Assembly (NCBI RefSeq): GCF_002428305.1
Contig: NZ_DIVJ01000019.1
Location: 1-50,459, forward strand
Length of the DNA: 50,459 nucleotides
Source of the DNA: Flavobacterium sp. UBA6135
GTDB taxonomy: Bacteria; Bacteroidota; Bacteroidia; Flavobacteriales; Flavobacteriaceae
Direction: 5' to 3'
The notes under the pieces were generated by a model. The model was not told the origin of the DNA. It did no database searches and saw nothing but the letters and a program-made list of their open reading frames with translations. Below, one piece after another: positions 27,504 to 35,504 of this stretch (positions within the stretch are counted from its first letter, which is position 1; every line of letters starts with the position of its first letter). The translations under genes and the position numbers were made by a program.

Positions 27504-28247
27504 ATGAATATAAAACCTTATCTCGATTCAACCTATTTAAAAACAGCGACTCATGCAGGTTTGTCTGCAGATGAAAATAAAATAGTTGTACAAAGCTATG
27601 TTCAAGAAGCAATACATGAAGGATTCAAATTAATTATGATTAGACCAAACATGGTTGCTATGGCAAAAAAAATGATTGTGGAAGCTCAATCTAAAGTGCT
27701 TGTTGGAACCGTGATTGGTTTTCCTGAAGGGATTGCATCAATTGAAGACAAATTAGTTGAAGCCCAAAAAGCAATTGATGATGGTGCAGACGATTTGGAC
27801 TTTGTTTGTAATTATCAAGCTTTTATTGATGGAAAGGTTGCTTTATTAAAAAATGAAATATTACAAGGAACAAGCTTAGGGTTAAAACACAATAAAACAG
27901 TTAAATGGATTATTGAAGTTGCTGCTCTAACCGATCAACAAATTATACAATTAGCTGCCTTAATCAAAAATATAGTTATTTCTAATTTTAAAGAAGATTG
28001 CTATTCAAGTGTTTTTGTGAAATCATCTACCGGTTTTTATAAAACCACAGACGGATTGCCAAATGGAGCTACTGTGCCTTCCATCATTTTGATGTTAGAA
28101 AATGCTTCGCCTTTACCGATAAAAGCGGCCGGCGGTGTTAAAAATTATAATGAAGCGATAGAAATGATAAAACTTGGAGTAAAACGAATCGGTACTTCTT
28201 CCGCCAAAGCCATTGCAGCCGGTTATAATGCGACTAATTCTTATTAA
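27504..28247 (+). CDS. deoC: Deoxyribose-phosphate aldolase
   Basis: DeoC cleaves 2-deoxyribose 5-phosphate to glyceraldehyde 3-phosphate and acetaldehyde, in deoxynucleoside breakdown. I chose ATG 27504 (MNIKPYLDSTYLK), giving 247 residues; the in-frame ATG at 27471 lies inside the preceding terminator. The Schiff-base lysine is in VFVKSSTGFYK, and the helper lysine is in PIKAAGGVKNYNEA. The acidic active-site residue is in ADDLDFVCNY. The gene sits between two envelope-protein genes and no other deo gene is near, so its location carries no pathway information. Confidence 0.96.
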   Translation: MNIKPYLDSTYLKTATHAGLSADENKIVVQSYVQEAIHEGFKLIMIRPNMVAMAKKMIVEAQSKVLVGTVIGFPEGIASIEDKLVEAQKAIDDGADDLDFVCNYQAFIDGKVALLKNEILQGTSLGLKHNKTVKWIIEVAALTDQQIIQLAALIKNIVISNFKEDCYSSVFVKSSTGFYKTTDGLPNGATVPSIILMLENASPLPIKAAGGVKNYNEAIEMIKLGVKRIGTSSAKAIAAGYNATNSY

Positions 28248-28262
28248 TGCCTTCAACTTCAA

Positions 28263-30374
28263 ATGAGCACATTTTTAAAAACCCTTTTTTTACTGTTTTC
28301 TTTTGCTTTGTTTGCACAAAGTACCAGTGAAACGTTAGAACAACATCCTGTTTTTCCGGATTGTGCCGGAAAATCTAATAAAGAACTGGAGCAATGTTTC
28401 AATGCTCAGTTGCAAAGCGTGGTTTACAGATCGTTTGTTGTGCCCGAAAGTAGTATAAAATCTAATTACAAAGGAACAATTACAGTTTTGTTTGAAGTCA
28501 ATCAAGAGGGAAAATTTAAAGTACAATACGTTGATGCAACAGATGCTGAGTTGGTTGCAGAAAGTAAAAGAGTTATTGAAGAATTGCCGGCAATTGGACC
28601 ACCAACTTATGCCGGAAAACCAACGTATTCTAGGTATACCATTAAAATCTTTATCCCTTTGGACGGTTCTCGAGATGAAATTTTGCCATCACCAACTTTG
28701 GTAAAAACAAAACCTGAAAAAGTAATTAGGGAACAAAAAGAGTTAACAGAATTTGATGATATCAAATATGCTGCTTTTTCTAATCCTCAATTTAAAAGCA
28801 ATTTAAACATTCCATTTTCACATCAGTTCTATTCACAGTTTGATAGTCAGATGAATCAAGTGGGAACAAATAATCATACGGCTTCCAAACCATTGACTTA
28901 TGCTGAAGTGGCAAAATATTATGATTTTGAAGCAGCCAATCAAAAAATTCTGAAAGACAAATCCGGTTGGTGGGGAAAAAAACTTTGGAATGAACACATG
29001 GTTGCCATTCAAGGTGAAGAGTATTGGTTTACGCTAAACCCGATTGTTGATTTGCGAATTGGGAAAAGTGATCCGAGTGCTGCGAGTTATACGTATCAAA
29101 ACACAAGAGGCGTTCAAATTCAAGGTGGTTTAGGAAGTCAACTTAATTTCACATCAACAATATATGAAAGTCAAGGAAGATTTGCTCCATATTTTAATCA
29201 ATATGCTGAGAGTATTCGTCCTTCCGGTGGGAATCCGGCCATCATTCCCGGAGTTGGAATTGCAAAAGAGTTCAAAACAGATTCATATGATTTTCCTTTA
29301 GCGGAAGCCAATTTGACTTACACGCCAAGCCAGTTTATCAATTTACAGCTCGGGTATAACCGAAATTTTATTGGTGATGGTTATCGTTCCTTGTTGATGG
29401 GTGATGGAACCAGTCCGTATCCCTATTTTAAAATAAACACCTCGTTTTGGAAAATCAAATATACCAACACTTATATGTGGTTAAAAGACGTTCGAGAGGA
29501 TGTTACGAATGAAGGAACTTATGCTACAAAATATATGGCCAACCATTATTTGAGTTGGAATGTTTCCAAACGTTTAAATATTGGATTGTTTGAATCTGTT
29601 GTTTGGGCTAACACCAATGACCGTGGATTTGATGTGAATTTTGTAAATCCTATTATTTTTTATAGAGCTGTAGAATTTTCTTCTTCTTCAAAAAGTGGTA
29701 ATGCTGTCATTGGGTTGACTTCAAAATACAAATGGAACAATCAAATTAATCTTTACGGACAATTTATATTGGATGAATTCGCTCTTGGTGATGTGCAAGA
29801 AAACAATAAAAGTTGGCGAAATAAATTTGGCTATCAAATTGGAGCCAAATACTTTAATGCCTTCAAAATAGAAAACTTATTGCTTCAAGTTGAGTACAAT
29901 CAAGTGCGACCTTATGTTTATGCACATAGCAACCCACTAACTAATTATGCTCACAACAACCAAAGTTTAGGCCATCAATGGGGTGGAAATTTTAGGGAAT
30001 TTATTGCTATTGCCCGATACTTTAAAGGAAGATGGTTTGGTGATGCAAAATTGACTGTTGGTAAAAGAGGATTTGATTTTGACACGGAGGAAGATGGTTT
30101 TAACTATGGCGGCAATATTTATAAAAATTATAACGAAGACCGACCTTTTGATACCGGAGTTGCAATTGGTCAAGGAAATGCAACAACTATTTTTATTGCA
30201 GATTTACAAGCCGGATATTTAGTGAATCCAACATCCAATTTAAAACTTTTCGGAAATTTAATTTATCGCAATTTCAATCCGTCTCAAAATACACTAACTG
30301 CTTCTAAGGATACTACTACTTGGTTTTCTGTTGGAATTAGAGCCGATTTGTTTAATTGGTATTTTGATTATTAA
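28263..30374 (+). CDS. remB: RemB-like gliding protein: TonB-like domain fused to outer-membrane barrel
   Basis: This 703-residue envelope protein has a signal peptide (about residues 1-19, ending LFAQ), a TonB-C-like domain (about 20-135) and, after a linker, a C-terminal beta barrel of roughly 470 residues ending in an aromatic strand (NWYFDY). The size, the barrel and the position a few genes downstream of sprA match what I recall of RemB, a motility-related protein of Flavobacterium johnsoniae; the symbol is therefore likely but tentative. The N-terminal domain keeps the C34-x10-C45-F-N pattern of the two TonB-like neighbours. The barrel resembles capsule-assembly Wzi-like proteins. It starts 15 bp after deoC. 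Confidence 0.85.
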   Translation: MSTFLKTLFLLFSFALFAQSTSETLEQHPVFPDCAGKSNKELEQCFNAQLQSVVYRSFVVPESSIKSNYKGTITVLFEVNQEGKFKVQYVDATDAELVAESKRVIEELPAIGPPTYAGKPTYSRYTIKIFIPLDGSRDEILPSPTLVKTKPEKVIREQKELTEFDDIKYAAFSNPQFKSNLNIPFSHQFYSQFDSQMNQVGTNNHTASKPLTYAEVAKYYDFEAANQKILKDKSGWWGKKLWNEHMVAIQGEEYWFTLNPIVDLRIGKSDPSAASYTYQNTRGVQIQGGLGSQLNFTSTIYESQGRFAPYFNQYAESIRPSGGNPAIIPGVGIAKEFKTDSYDFPLAEANLTYTPSQFINLQLGYNRNFIGDGYRSLLMGDGTSPYPYFKINTSFWKIKYTNTYMWLKDVREDVTNEGTYATKYMANHYLSWNVSKRLNIGLFESVVWANTNDRGFDVNFVNPIIFYRAVEFSSSSKSGNAVIGLTSKYKWNNQINLYGQFILDEFALGDVQENNKSWRNKFGYQIGAKYFNAFKIENLLLQVEYNQVRPYVYAHSNPLTNYAHNNQSLGHQWGGNFREFIAIARYFKGRWFGDAKLTVGKRGFDFDTEEDGFNYGGNIYKNYNEDRPFDTGVAIGQGNATTIFIADLQAGYLVNPTSNLKLFGNLIYRNFNPSQNTLTASKDTTTWFSVGIRADLFNWYFDY

Positions 30375-30409
30375 ATTTTAAATCAGAATTTCAAAATTTA
30401 ATCTTTTTT
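30371..30409 (+). terminator. Weak AT-only hairpin after the remB-like gene
   Basis: A perfect 9-bp inverted repeat TTAAATTTT/AAAATTTAA with a 13-nt loop is followed by TCTTTTTT. The stem has no GC pair, so termination would be weak at best. Confidence 0.35.
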
Positions 30410-30445
30410 CTAAATTGTTCAATTCGATTTCAAATTTCTAATTTG

Positions 30446-30453
30446 TATCTTTG
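30446..30453 (+). promoter_or_regulatory. Probable -7 box of the ctaB-cox operon
   Basis: TATCTTTG fits TAnnTTTG and lies 20 nt before the ctaB ATG. It would start the second respiratory operon. No TTG at the usual -33 spacing. Confidence 0.55.
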
Positions 30454-30473
30454 CCGAAGTTTTTAAAAAATTA

Positions 30474-31403
30474 ATGAAAACCGCATTGAACGTAACTCAA
30501 AATTCCATTTCTACAAAAGCTCTTTTTACAGATTTTAAAGAAATCACTAAAGCGGGATTATCCATTAGTGTTGTTTTTTCATCTCTTGCGGGCTATTTGT
30601 TGGGGGTTGTTGATTTTTCTTTGGATAGTTTGAAAATTATAGCCCTATTAGCTATTGGTGGTTATTGCATGGTTGGAGCTTCCAATGCTTACAATCAAAT
30701 TATTGAGCGAGATTTGGATGCTCTGATGGACCGAACTAAGAACAGGCCATTGCCAGCTGGTAGAATTTCGGTTTCAGCAACATTGGTAATAGCTATCATT
30801 TTGACATTAATCGGTTTGGTGGTTTTATATAGCATCAATCCTAAAACCGCTATGTTTGGGGCTATTTCGATTTTTTTGTATACAAGTGTTTATACGCCAC
30901 TAAAAACCCTAACGCCACTCTCTGTTTTTGTTGGAGCCATTCCCGGAGCCATACCGTTTATGTTAGGTTGGGTTGCAGCAACAAATGATTTTAGTTTAGA
31001 AGCCGGAACACTTTTTTTAATTCAATTTTTTTGGCAGTTTCCACATTTTTGGGCTATTGGATGGTTTTTGTTTGAGGATTATAAAAAAGCCGGATTTTTT
31101 ATGTTGCCCACCGGAAAAAGAGATGCCGCAACAGCACTTCAAATAATTTTATATACGGTTTGGTTGCTTGTAGCCTCTTTGTTACCTGCTATTTTTCCTC
31201 ACATAGGAATTGTGGGAAGCCGATTGTATCTGTCGCCGATAGCAGCAGTTTTGGTATTTGCATTAGGTATTTGGATGTTGGTTTATGCTTTTAAGCTCTA
31301 TAAAAAGCGAGATGCAAAAGCGGCAAAGAGTTTAATGATAGTAAGTGTATTTTATATCACCTTGTTGCAAATTGTATTTGTAGCAGATAAATTTTTAAGA
31401 TAA
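30474..31403 (+). CDS. ctaB: Haem O synthase (protohaem IX farnesyltransferase)
   Basis: CtaB/CyoE attaches a farnesyl group to haem B to make haem O, the precursor of haem A used by the aa3 oxidase encoded at 6774-9756. The 309-residue membrane protein has about eight helices and the UbiA-family motif NAYNQIIERDLDALMDRTKN followed by RPLPAGRIS, with aspartates that bind magnesium and the diphosphate. A second conserved loop contains DYKKAGFFMLP. It is the first gene of the second respiratory block. The next gene begins 2 bp after its stop, so the haem enzyme and the subunit III genes are surely on one transcript. Confidence 0.96.
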   Translation: MKTALNVTQNSISTKALFTDFKEITKAGLSISVVFSSLAGYLLGVVDFSLDSLKIIALLAIGGYCMVGASNAYNQIIERDLDALMDRTKNRPLPAGRISVSATLVIAIILTLIGLVVLYSINPKTAMFGAISIFLYTSVYTPLKTLTPLSVFVGAIPGAIPFMLGWVAATNDFSLEAGTLFLIQFFWQFPHFWAIGWFLFEDYKKAGFFMLPTGKRDAATALQIILYTVWLLVASLLPAIFPHIGIVGSRLYLSPIAAVLVFALGIWMLVYAFKLYKKRDAKAAKSLMIVSVFYITLLQIVFVADKFLR

Positions 31404-31405
31404 TT

Positions 31406-31984
31406 ATGGAAATGTCAATTCAAGAACACAATTTACGGAAATCACAATCGTATAAATTGTTGTTGTGGTTTGCAATGATAAGTATGGTTATGATGTTTGC
31501 CGGATTAACCAGTGCTTATGTAGTAAGTTCATCGAGAGCTGATTGGTTGAAGGATTTCAAAATGCCAACTGCTTTTTTTATCAGCACCTTGGTAATTATT
31601 TTAAGTAGCGTGACTTTTTATTTGGCAAAAAAGGCTATAAAAGTTAATGCACACAAAATAACTTCCTTGTGGTTATTGGCAACATTGTTTTTAAGTGTTA
31701 CTTTTGTAGTGTTACAATTTGTTGGTTTCGGGCAAATTATAGCAGATGGTTATTTTTTCACCGGAAGTGAGAGTACAATTACAACCTCATTTTTGTATAT
31801 TGTAACCATTTTGCATATGGCTCACTTGTTTGGAGGCTTGATTGCATTATTGGTTATAATTTATAATCATTTTAAACAAAAGTACAATGCTTCTCAACCC
31901 CTTGGAATTGAACTAGGTGAGATGTTTTGGCATTTTTTAGGAATTTTGTGGATTTTATTGTTTTTATTTTTCTATTTCTATTAA
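31406..31984 (+). CDS. Haem-copper oxidase subunit III, short form
   Basis: This 192-residue subunit III-like protein has five hydrophobic helices. The C-terminal part has the family pattern HMAHLFGGLIALL and GEMFWHFLGILWILLF, corresponding to the last helices of subunit III, but the first two helices of the classical protein are absent. Known flavobacterial clusters carry this short form directly before a longer subunit III gene, as here. It is separated from ctaB by 2 bp. Which of the two is the structural subunit III of the aa3 oxidase cannot be told from sequence; both could be present in the complex. Confidence 0.88.
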   Translation: MEMSIQEHNLRKSQSYKLLLWFAMISMVMMFAGLTSAYVVSSSRADWLKDFKMPTAFFISTLVIILSSVTFYLAKKAIKVNAHKITSLWLLATLFLSVTFVVLQFVGFGQIIADGYFFTGSESTITTSFLYIVTILHMAHLFGGLIALLVIIYNHFKQKYNASQPLGIELGEMFWHFLGILWILLFLFFYFY

Positions 31985-32031
31985 TAGAAAAAAAATGTAA
32001 ATTTGGACACTTTTTAAAATAGACTATATTT

Positions 32032-33045
32032 ATGGGAGCGACAGTTACTACAACTGAAGAAAAAATCTGGGGAGGCGGCAACGAGCCAATGGGTTCTAGT
32101 TATGGAAAAATGATGATGTGGTTTTTCATATTATCAGATGCTTTAACTTTTACCGGTTTTCTTGCAGCTTATGGATTTTCAAGATTTAAATTCATTGAGA
32201 GTTGGCCAATTGCCGACGAAGTTTTCAATCACTTTCCGTTTATGCATGGAGTAGATGCTCCAATGTATTATGTGGCATTGATGACTTTTATTTTAATTTT
32301 TTCTTCGGTAACCATGGTGCTTGCGGTTGATGCAGGACATCATATGAAAAAAGGAAAAGTTGCTTTTTACATGTTTTTAACTATTATTGGAGGTTTGATT
32401 TTCGTTGGTTCTCAAGCTTGGGAATGGAAAAACTTTATCAAAGGGGAATATGGAGCTATAGAAACTAGAGGCGGAAGTATCATCCAGTTTGTTGATAAAG
32501 ACGGAAAACGAATTGCACTTGATAAGTTTGCAGCTTCGATTCCCGGAGATAGAGCTCATCATGAAAGTAGTAAAGGAATTTGGTTTGCAAGCGAAGGTTC
32601 ATTACCCTCTTATTCAATAGCTGAAGTAGTAGAAGGTTTTAAAGCAAATCCTGATTTGTTAATCAGAACAGAAACTTTATATCATACCAGTCATACCGGT
32701 GATGATTTACATCCTAGTTTGAATAAAGAAAAACACAAAACAATTTTAACCAGAGAAGCTTCTTTAGAGCGTTTAAGCCAAGCAGCTCACGTAGTTGAAG
32801 GTGCTAGCTTAGTTAGAAATGAATACGGAAATAAACAATTTGCCAACTTTTTCTTCTTCATTACAGGATTCCACGGATTCCACGTTTTTTCAGGAGTAGT
32901 AATTAATTTTATTATTTTCCTAAATGTAATTTTAGGAACTTACGAAAAAAGAAGAAGTTATGAAATGGTTGAAAAAGTGGGATTGTATTGGCACTTTGTT
33001 GACTTAGTTTGGGTATTTGTATTTACTTTCTTCTATCTTGTTTAA
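32032..33045 (+). CDS. coxC: Cytochrome c oxidase subunit III, long form with large insert
   Basis: This 337-residue subunit III has N-terminal helices (about residues 20-45, 80-105 and 113-135), then a hydrophilic insert of roughly 135 residues (about 137-275), and finally the signature helices FFFFITGFHGFHVFSG and YWHFVDLVWVFVF. The insert carries charged segments and several His (for example DRAHHESS and YHTSHTGDDLH) and has no family I recognise. It probably protrudes on one side of the membrane. The gene is preceded by 47 bp containing no terminator and followed after 19 bp by the subunit IV gene. A role in stabilising CoxA follows from the family. Confidence 0.92.
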   Translation: MGATVTTTEEKIWGGGNEPMGSSYGKMMMWFFILSDALTFTGFLAAYGFSRFKFIESWPIADEVFNHFPFMHGVDAPMYYVALMTFILIFSSVTMVLAVDAGHHMKKGKVAFYMFLTIIGGLIFVGSQAWEWKNFIKGEYGAIETRGGSIIQFVDKDGKRIALDKFAASIPGDRAHHESSKGIWFASEGSLPSYSIAEVVEGFKANPDLLIRTETLYHTSHTGDDLHPSLNKEKHKTILTREASLERLSQAAHVVEGASLVRNEYGNKQFANFFFFITGFHGFHVFSGVVINFIIFLNVILGTYEKRRSYEMVEKVGLYWHFVDLVWVFVFTFFYLV

Positions 33046-33064
33046 TCAGTAACGATTTATAATA

Positions 33065-33505
33065 ATGGCACACGATCATAATCTTGCAATATTTAGAGGC
33101 AAACTCAAATTTAAATCAAACGAACATAAAATTTGGGGTGTATTTATCTTTCTTTCTATAGTAACTATAGTAGAAGTAGTCTTAGGAATTATCAAACCTG
33201 GTTTTTTAATGAAGCCTTTCATCACTCCTTTTGAAGGAGGTTTTGGAGCTACATTGATGAATATTATACTTTCTCCTTTGGTTTTTCTGATACCATTAAA
33301 TTTAATTTTCTTAGTGTTAACCATAGTAAAAGCCTATTACATTACTTGGGATTTCATGCACATGAGAGATGAGCGTTCAAGCCTAAGAAGAGCTGTTGTT
33401 TGGACATTTGTATTTTTAGCATTGTATATCGCTTTAATATTTTTAATTGAAGGTGATTATATTTATGAAGTTTATAAATCTTCTACAATCAAGTGGAATT
33501 TTTAA
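33065..33505 (+). CDS. Cytochrome c oxidase subunit IV-like protein
   Basis: This is a 146-residue small membrane protein with three to four helices: IWGVFIFLSIVTIVEVVLGI, then MNIILSPLVFLIPLNLIFLV, then VVWTFVFLALYIALIFL. This is the pattern of the prokaryotic subunit IV family (COX4_pro), accessory subunits that support assembly of haem-copper oxidases. The N-terminal AHDHN keeps the His/Asp flavour seen in CoxA. It lies 19 bp downstream of the long subunit III gene and is followed by a terminator, which probably ends the ctaB transcript. Confidence 0.88.
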   Translation: MAHDHNLAIFRGKLKFKSNEHKIWGVFIFLSIVTIVEVVLGIIKPGFLMKPFITPFEGGFGATLMNIILSPLVFLIPLNLIFLVLTIVKAYYITWDFMHMRDERSSLRRAVVWTFVFLALYIALIFLIEGDYIYEVYKSSTIKWNF

Positions 33506-33528
33506 CATAATATTTTACAGTGATTAAG

Positions 33529-33552
33529 GGTACGCAATGCGTACCTTTTTTT
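33529..33552 (+). terminator. Intrinsic terminator with GCAATGC core
   Basis: A perfect 7-bp stem GGTACGC/GCGTACC with an AAT loop is followed by a T run. The promoter box of the next gene (TATTTTTG) begins at the end of the T run, so the two elements adjoin. Confidence 0.92.
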
Positions 33553-33559
33553 ATTTTTG
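33552..33559 (+). promoter_or_regulatory. Probable -7 box directly after the terminator
   Basis: TATTTTTG fits TAnnTTTG and begins in the T run of the preceding terminator. It lies 23 nt before the ATG at 33583. A low-complexity T run raises the odds of a chance match. Confidence 0.45.
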
Positions 33560-33582
33560 TAAAACCAAATTGGCTCTGCCTT

Positions 33583-34236
33583 ATGAAAAAAAATATTGTT
33601 CTATTTGTGCTGTTTGTTTTACCAATTGTTGCTTATCTTTTTTTTGCAAGTGGCGTCAACAATTTTGTAAAACTTCCTACTATTACTGAAAACATTGCAG
33701 AGCTTAATAATATTCAAGATATTGATGGCAATCCAATTTCTTTTTCAGAAAAGATTACTGTTGTTGGTTTTCCGGGGACGCAATTGTTGCTTAACAAAGG
33801 CAATGCATTCAATTTGAGTCAAAAAATTTACGATAAAGTAAAAGATTTTAAAGACTTCCAACTAGTGATGCTAATTCCTGAAGGAACGGAAGAACAAGCT
33901 CATCAATTAACAAAAGAATTAAGTCAAGTTTCTGATTTGTCACGGTGGCATTATGTTGCTATTCAAACTGAGGTTCTAAAAGAATTTCATTATCAATTGC
34001 AGTTACAAGAAACACTTGACGAAAATTTAGGGACACCTAATGTTTATATTATTGATAAAAAATTAAGTCTGAGAGGCAGAAAAGGTAAAAACAAAAAAGG
34101 GGAAGAAGAATATAAAGAAGGTTACAACACTATTTCAGCCGCAGATTTACACAATGAAATGGCAGATGATATCAAAGTTATTTTAGCCGAGTATCGTTTG
34201 GCATTGAAAAAAAATTCAGCAAACCGTGAAAAATAA
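33583..34236 (+). CDS. Cysteine-less SCO/thioredoxin-like membrane protein
   Basis: This 217-residue protein has one N-terminal membrane segment (about residues 4-23) and a periplasmic domain resembling a thioredoxin fold. I chose ATG 33583; a longer reading frame from 33520 would begin in the terminator. The domain parallels the SCO protein encoded next: KITVVGFPG, FQLVMLIPEG, a WHYV segment where SCO has WHFL, and TPNVYIIDKKLSLRGR where SCO has a similar IDK strand. However, there is no cysteine at the CxxxC position or elsewhere in the domain. It therefore cannot do SCO-type copper transfer or thiol chemistry; a structural or chaperone role is inference. It overlaps the SCO gene by 11 bp. 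Confidence 0.8.
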   Translation: MKKNIVLFVLFVLPIVAYLFFASGVNNFVKLPTITENIAELNNIQDIDGNPISFSEKITVVGFPGTQLLLNKGNAFNLSQKIYDKVKDFKDFQLVMLIPEGTEEQAHQLTKELSQVSDLSRWHYVAIQTEVLKEFHYQLQLQETLDENLGTPNVYIIDKKLSLRGRKGKNKKGEEEYKEGYNTISAADLHNEMADDIKVILAEYRLALKKNSANREK

Positions 34237-34957
34237 ATCTTACATCGGAATATCGTTTATCATTTTAATTTTTGGGATTATATTCATTCCTCGAATTATT
34301 GATCGGATTTCTAACAATACCATAAAAGAAAACGATCGCTTGAATGTTTCCGGTCAAGCCGAAACTTCCAAAGATTTGCTTCAGACTATTGCAAGCGTTC
34401 CAAAATTCTCGCTAACCAATCAAAATGGAGAAATTATAACTAATGAAAAACTATTAGGCGATGTTTATGTAGTTGAATTTTTCTTTTCCACCTGTCCAAC
34501 CATTTGTCCGGTTATGAATCAAAATATGGTTTTACTTCAAAATCATTTTAAGGGTCACCCTAACTTTAGCATTGTCTCTGTAACTATTAATCCGGATTAT
34601 GACACCAAAGAGGTTTTAAAATCACATGCAGAACACTTAGGGGTTACTTCTCCAAAGTGGCATTTTTTAACCGGAGAGAAAGATTATATTTATTCCATTG
34701 CAAATAAAGGATTCAATTTATATGCCGCCGAAAATAAAACAATCGATGGTGGATTTGAACATTCAGGATTTTTTGCATTAATTGATAAAAATGGGAAAAT
34801 GCGTTCCCGAAAAGATAATTTCGGTAATCCGATAATTTATTATTCAGGATTAAATTATTTGGATGCTGAAGGATTTGAAGAAGATTTTTCAGGACCATTT
34901 AAACCTGGAATTGAAGCACTAAAACAAGATATCAAAGTTTTATTAGAAGAAAAATAA
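34226..34957 (+). CDS. SCO1/SenC copper chaperone
   Basis: This SCO-family copper chaperone loads the CuA site of oxidase subunit II. The 243-residue protein starts at GTG 34226, inside the previous gene (11-bp overlap). After an N-terminal membrane anchor (about residues 5-22), the thioredoxin-like domain contains the copper site: C90 and C94 in STCPTICPV, and H179 in FEHSGFF. All three ligands are present, in contrast to its upstream neighbour. The DUF420 gene begins 1 bp after its stop. The target is most likely the CoxB subunit encoded at 6774, because no other CuA protein is in the window. Confidence 0.95.
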   Translation: MKNKSYIGISFIILIFGIIFIPRIIDRISNNTIKENDRLNVSGQAETSKDLLQTIASVPKFSLTNQNGEIITNEKLLGDVYVVEFFFSTCPTICPVMNQNMVLLQNHFKGHPNFSIVSVTINPDYDTKEVLKSHAEHLGVTSPKWHFLTGEKDYIYSIANKGFNLYAAENKTIDGGFEHSGFFALIDKNGKMRSRKDNFGNPIIYYSGLNYLDAEGFEEDFSGPFKPGIEALKQDIKVLLEEK

Positions 34958-34958
34958 T

Positions 34959-35504
34959 ATGGATCAAAACTATTCAGTAGAAAACAAGTTCAATAAATTG
35001 ATAATTATAGTTTCTATACTTATCCCAGTAGTGGTCGCACTGCTTTTTACAGTAAAATTGAAAGATTACGGAATCAATGTAGAGCCCTTATCATTTTTGC
35101 CTCCAATTTATGCTACAATAAACGGTTTTACCGCCTTGTTTCTAATACTTGGAGTAATGGCAATTAAGAAAGGTAACAGAAAAACACACGAACGCTTTAT
35201 GAAATCCGCCATTATGCTTTCTGTTTTATTTTTAGTGATGTATGTTGCTTATCATATGACATCTGACAGCACACCTTATGGTGGAGAAGGAGCTATTAGA
35301 TATGTGTATTTTTTTATTTTACTATCGCACATACTTTTGTCTATAGCTGTAATTCCATTGGTTTTGATTACTTATGTGAAAGCTTTAGCAGAGCGATTTG
35401 ATAAACATAAAAAAATAGCAAAAATTACTTTCCCTATTTGGCTTTATGTTGCCATTACAGGTGTTGTGGTATATTTGATGATTGCTCCGTATTATGTTTC
35501 ATAA
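34959..35504 (+). CDS. DUF420 family membrane protein
   Basis: This 181-residue membrane protein has five hydrophobic helices (the first near residues 13-31, the last near 155-175). The family (DUF420, CtaM-like) is linked to haem-copper oxidase maturation; homologues are needed for aa3 activity in some Gram-positives. Histidines in KTHERFMKSA, AYHMTSD and LLSHILLS could bind haem or copper. It starts 1 bp after the SCO gene and its last bases overlap the next small gene, indicating tight coupling with oxidase assembly genes. Confidence 0.9.
   Translation: MDQNYSVENKFNKLIIIVSILIPVVVALLFTVKLKDYGINVEPLSFLPPIYATINGFTALFLILGVMAIKKGNRKTHERFMKSAIMLSVLFLVMYVAYHMTSDSTPYGGEGAIRYVYFFILLSHILLSIAVIPLVLITYVKALAERFDKHKKIAKITFPIWLYVAITGVVVYLMIAPYYVS

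Noticed and set aside
33520..33582. Upstream non-ATG start for the SCO-like protein
   Set aside because: It begins before a terminator hairpin; ATG 33583 is preceded by a promoter box and gives a normal membrane anchor.
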